Assembly (NCBI GenBank): GCA_964626905.1
Contig: CAZVHA010000008.1
Location: forward strand, 1 to 64,000
DNA length: 64,000 bases
Origin: REEB52 sp964626905
GTDB taxonomy: Bacteria > Chlamydiota > Chlamydiia > Chlamydiales > SM23-39
Direction of reading: 5' to 3'
Position 1 is the stretch's first letter. Each line of letters starts with the position of its first letter. The position numbers and the translations under genes are program-made. The notes below the pieces were generated by a model. It did not search any database. It had not been told where the DNA came from and saw only the letters and a list, made by a program, of their open reading frames with translations. This document shows positions 63,755 through 64,000 of the stretch, one piece after another.

Positions 63755-64000
63755 TTGGTTTTAAAAAGAAATAATGCTTATTTTGTTAACGATCTAATTT
63801 TTTCTTATGATTTAGGCTCTCAAAAAATCGAGGCTCTTCGGGGGATTTCTTTTGAGATTCCGGAAGCGTCGTTTTTTGCGATTTCGGGACCTTCGGGTTC
63901 AGGCAAATCGACCCTGCTCAATATTTTAGGGCTGATTGAAGAGGTGGATGGGGGGGAGGTCTATTTTCAAAACGAGCGCTTCAGCGAGATGAGTGAAAAG
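63755..64000 (+). CDS. ABC transporter ATP-binding protein, LolD-like, N-terminal part
   Basis: An open frame of 82 codons reaches the right edge. It starts with TTG 63755, with AGAGGA four to five bases upstream. KIEALRGISFEIPEASFFAISGPSGSGKSTLLNILGLIEEVDGGEVYF contains a perfect Walker A (GPSGSGKST, about residues 45-53) and the N-L-L-G-x-x-x-x-x-x-G-G pattern of the LolD/MacB class. Signature and Walker B lie beyond the window. It likely handles lipoprotein or substrate release from the inner membrane. Confidence 0.8.
   Translation, partial: MVLKRNNAYFVNDLIFSYDLGSQKIEALRGISFEIPEASFFAISGPSGSGKSTLLNILGLIEEVDGGEVYFQNERFSEMSEK

Overview
The window reads as a chromosomal segment of a member of the Chlamydiota, most likely an environmental (non-Chlamydiaceae) lineage. 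The evidence is gene content and order: a type III secretion block in the chlamydial order sctJ - CT560-like gene - sctL - sctR - sctS - sctT (58356-62627), a very long chlamydial-type PBP2 next to tRNA-Gly and rpsB, sufBCDS, split ruvC/ruvA, and many secreted or membrane proteins without recognisable families. The family cannot be fixed from the sequence alone.

Layout. 1-5790: end of an unidentified gene, ruvC-ruvA-mnmE, a repeat-containing hypothetical protein and the NAD(P)H-hydrate repair enzyme. 5741-11274: a surface-polysaccharide cluster (UDP-glucuronate 4-epimerase, Wza-like exporter, Wzc-like co-polymerase whose kinase P-loop is eroded, UDP-xylose synthase). 11275-13858: two miniature palindromic/TIR elements around two genes of unknown function. 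13864-20302: GT92-type glycosyltransferase, PBP2, tRNA-Gly, rpsB, tsf, frr, tRNA-Glu, tRNA-Lys; ompA and pyrH, expected in this neighbourhood in Chlamydia, are absent. 20303-35589: an accessory region with a membrane-fused carotenoid oxygenase, a Ser/Thr kinase, a tandem duplication of an Inc-like membrane gene, a DUF2608 phosphatase-like protein, a TpsB-type outer-membrane protein, a DMT transporter, ispD, tRNA-Thr, and secreted EEP-fold and AlkB-fold candidates. 35744-44044: a kinase-like protein with SpeD, a second DMT transporter, YfiH, rmlC-rmlD-rmlB, and a split LigD (ligase and polymerase). 44018-46955: accessory genes including a frameshifted kinase and a TIR element. 46955-64000: sufBCDS, aroB-aroA-aroK, an arginine-to-proline operon with its transporter (arginase, ornithine cyclodeaminase, APC permease), a CDP-alcohol phosphatidyltransferase, the T3SS block, a GT2 glycosyltransferase, and the start of an ABC ATPase.

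The most unusual material is non-coding. (1) Two tRNA genes (Lys 20231-20302, Thr 31547-31619) are each followed about 100-160 bp downstream by an exact repeat of their own 3' end. The sequence between them shares a hairpin plus a GAGAAYCGAG motif, so this looks like a family of tiny tRNA-targeted elements. (2) Three miniature elements of about 180-195 bp end in GG-N-T-N-TGTTGCATAA-type inverted repeats and have 9-bp target duplications, two of them perfect. This fits IS5/IS903-like mobilisation, with no transposase in the window. (3) A 165-bp element is essentially one long inverted repeat flanked by TAA. (4) A 23-bp palindrome with 10-bp arms occurs three times, always in the same orientation and always inside coding sequence (wzc-like, rmlD, sufD).

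Limits: all assignments come from reading motifs and order. No alignments or database searches were run. Start sites were chosen from visible Shine-Dalgarno sequences and overlaps.
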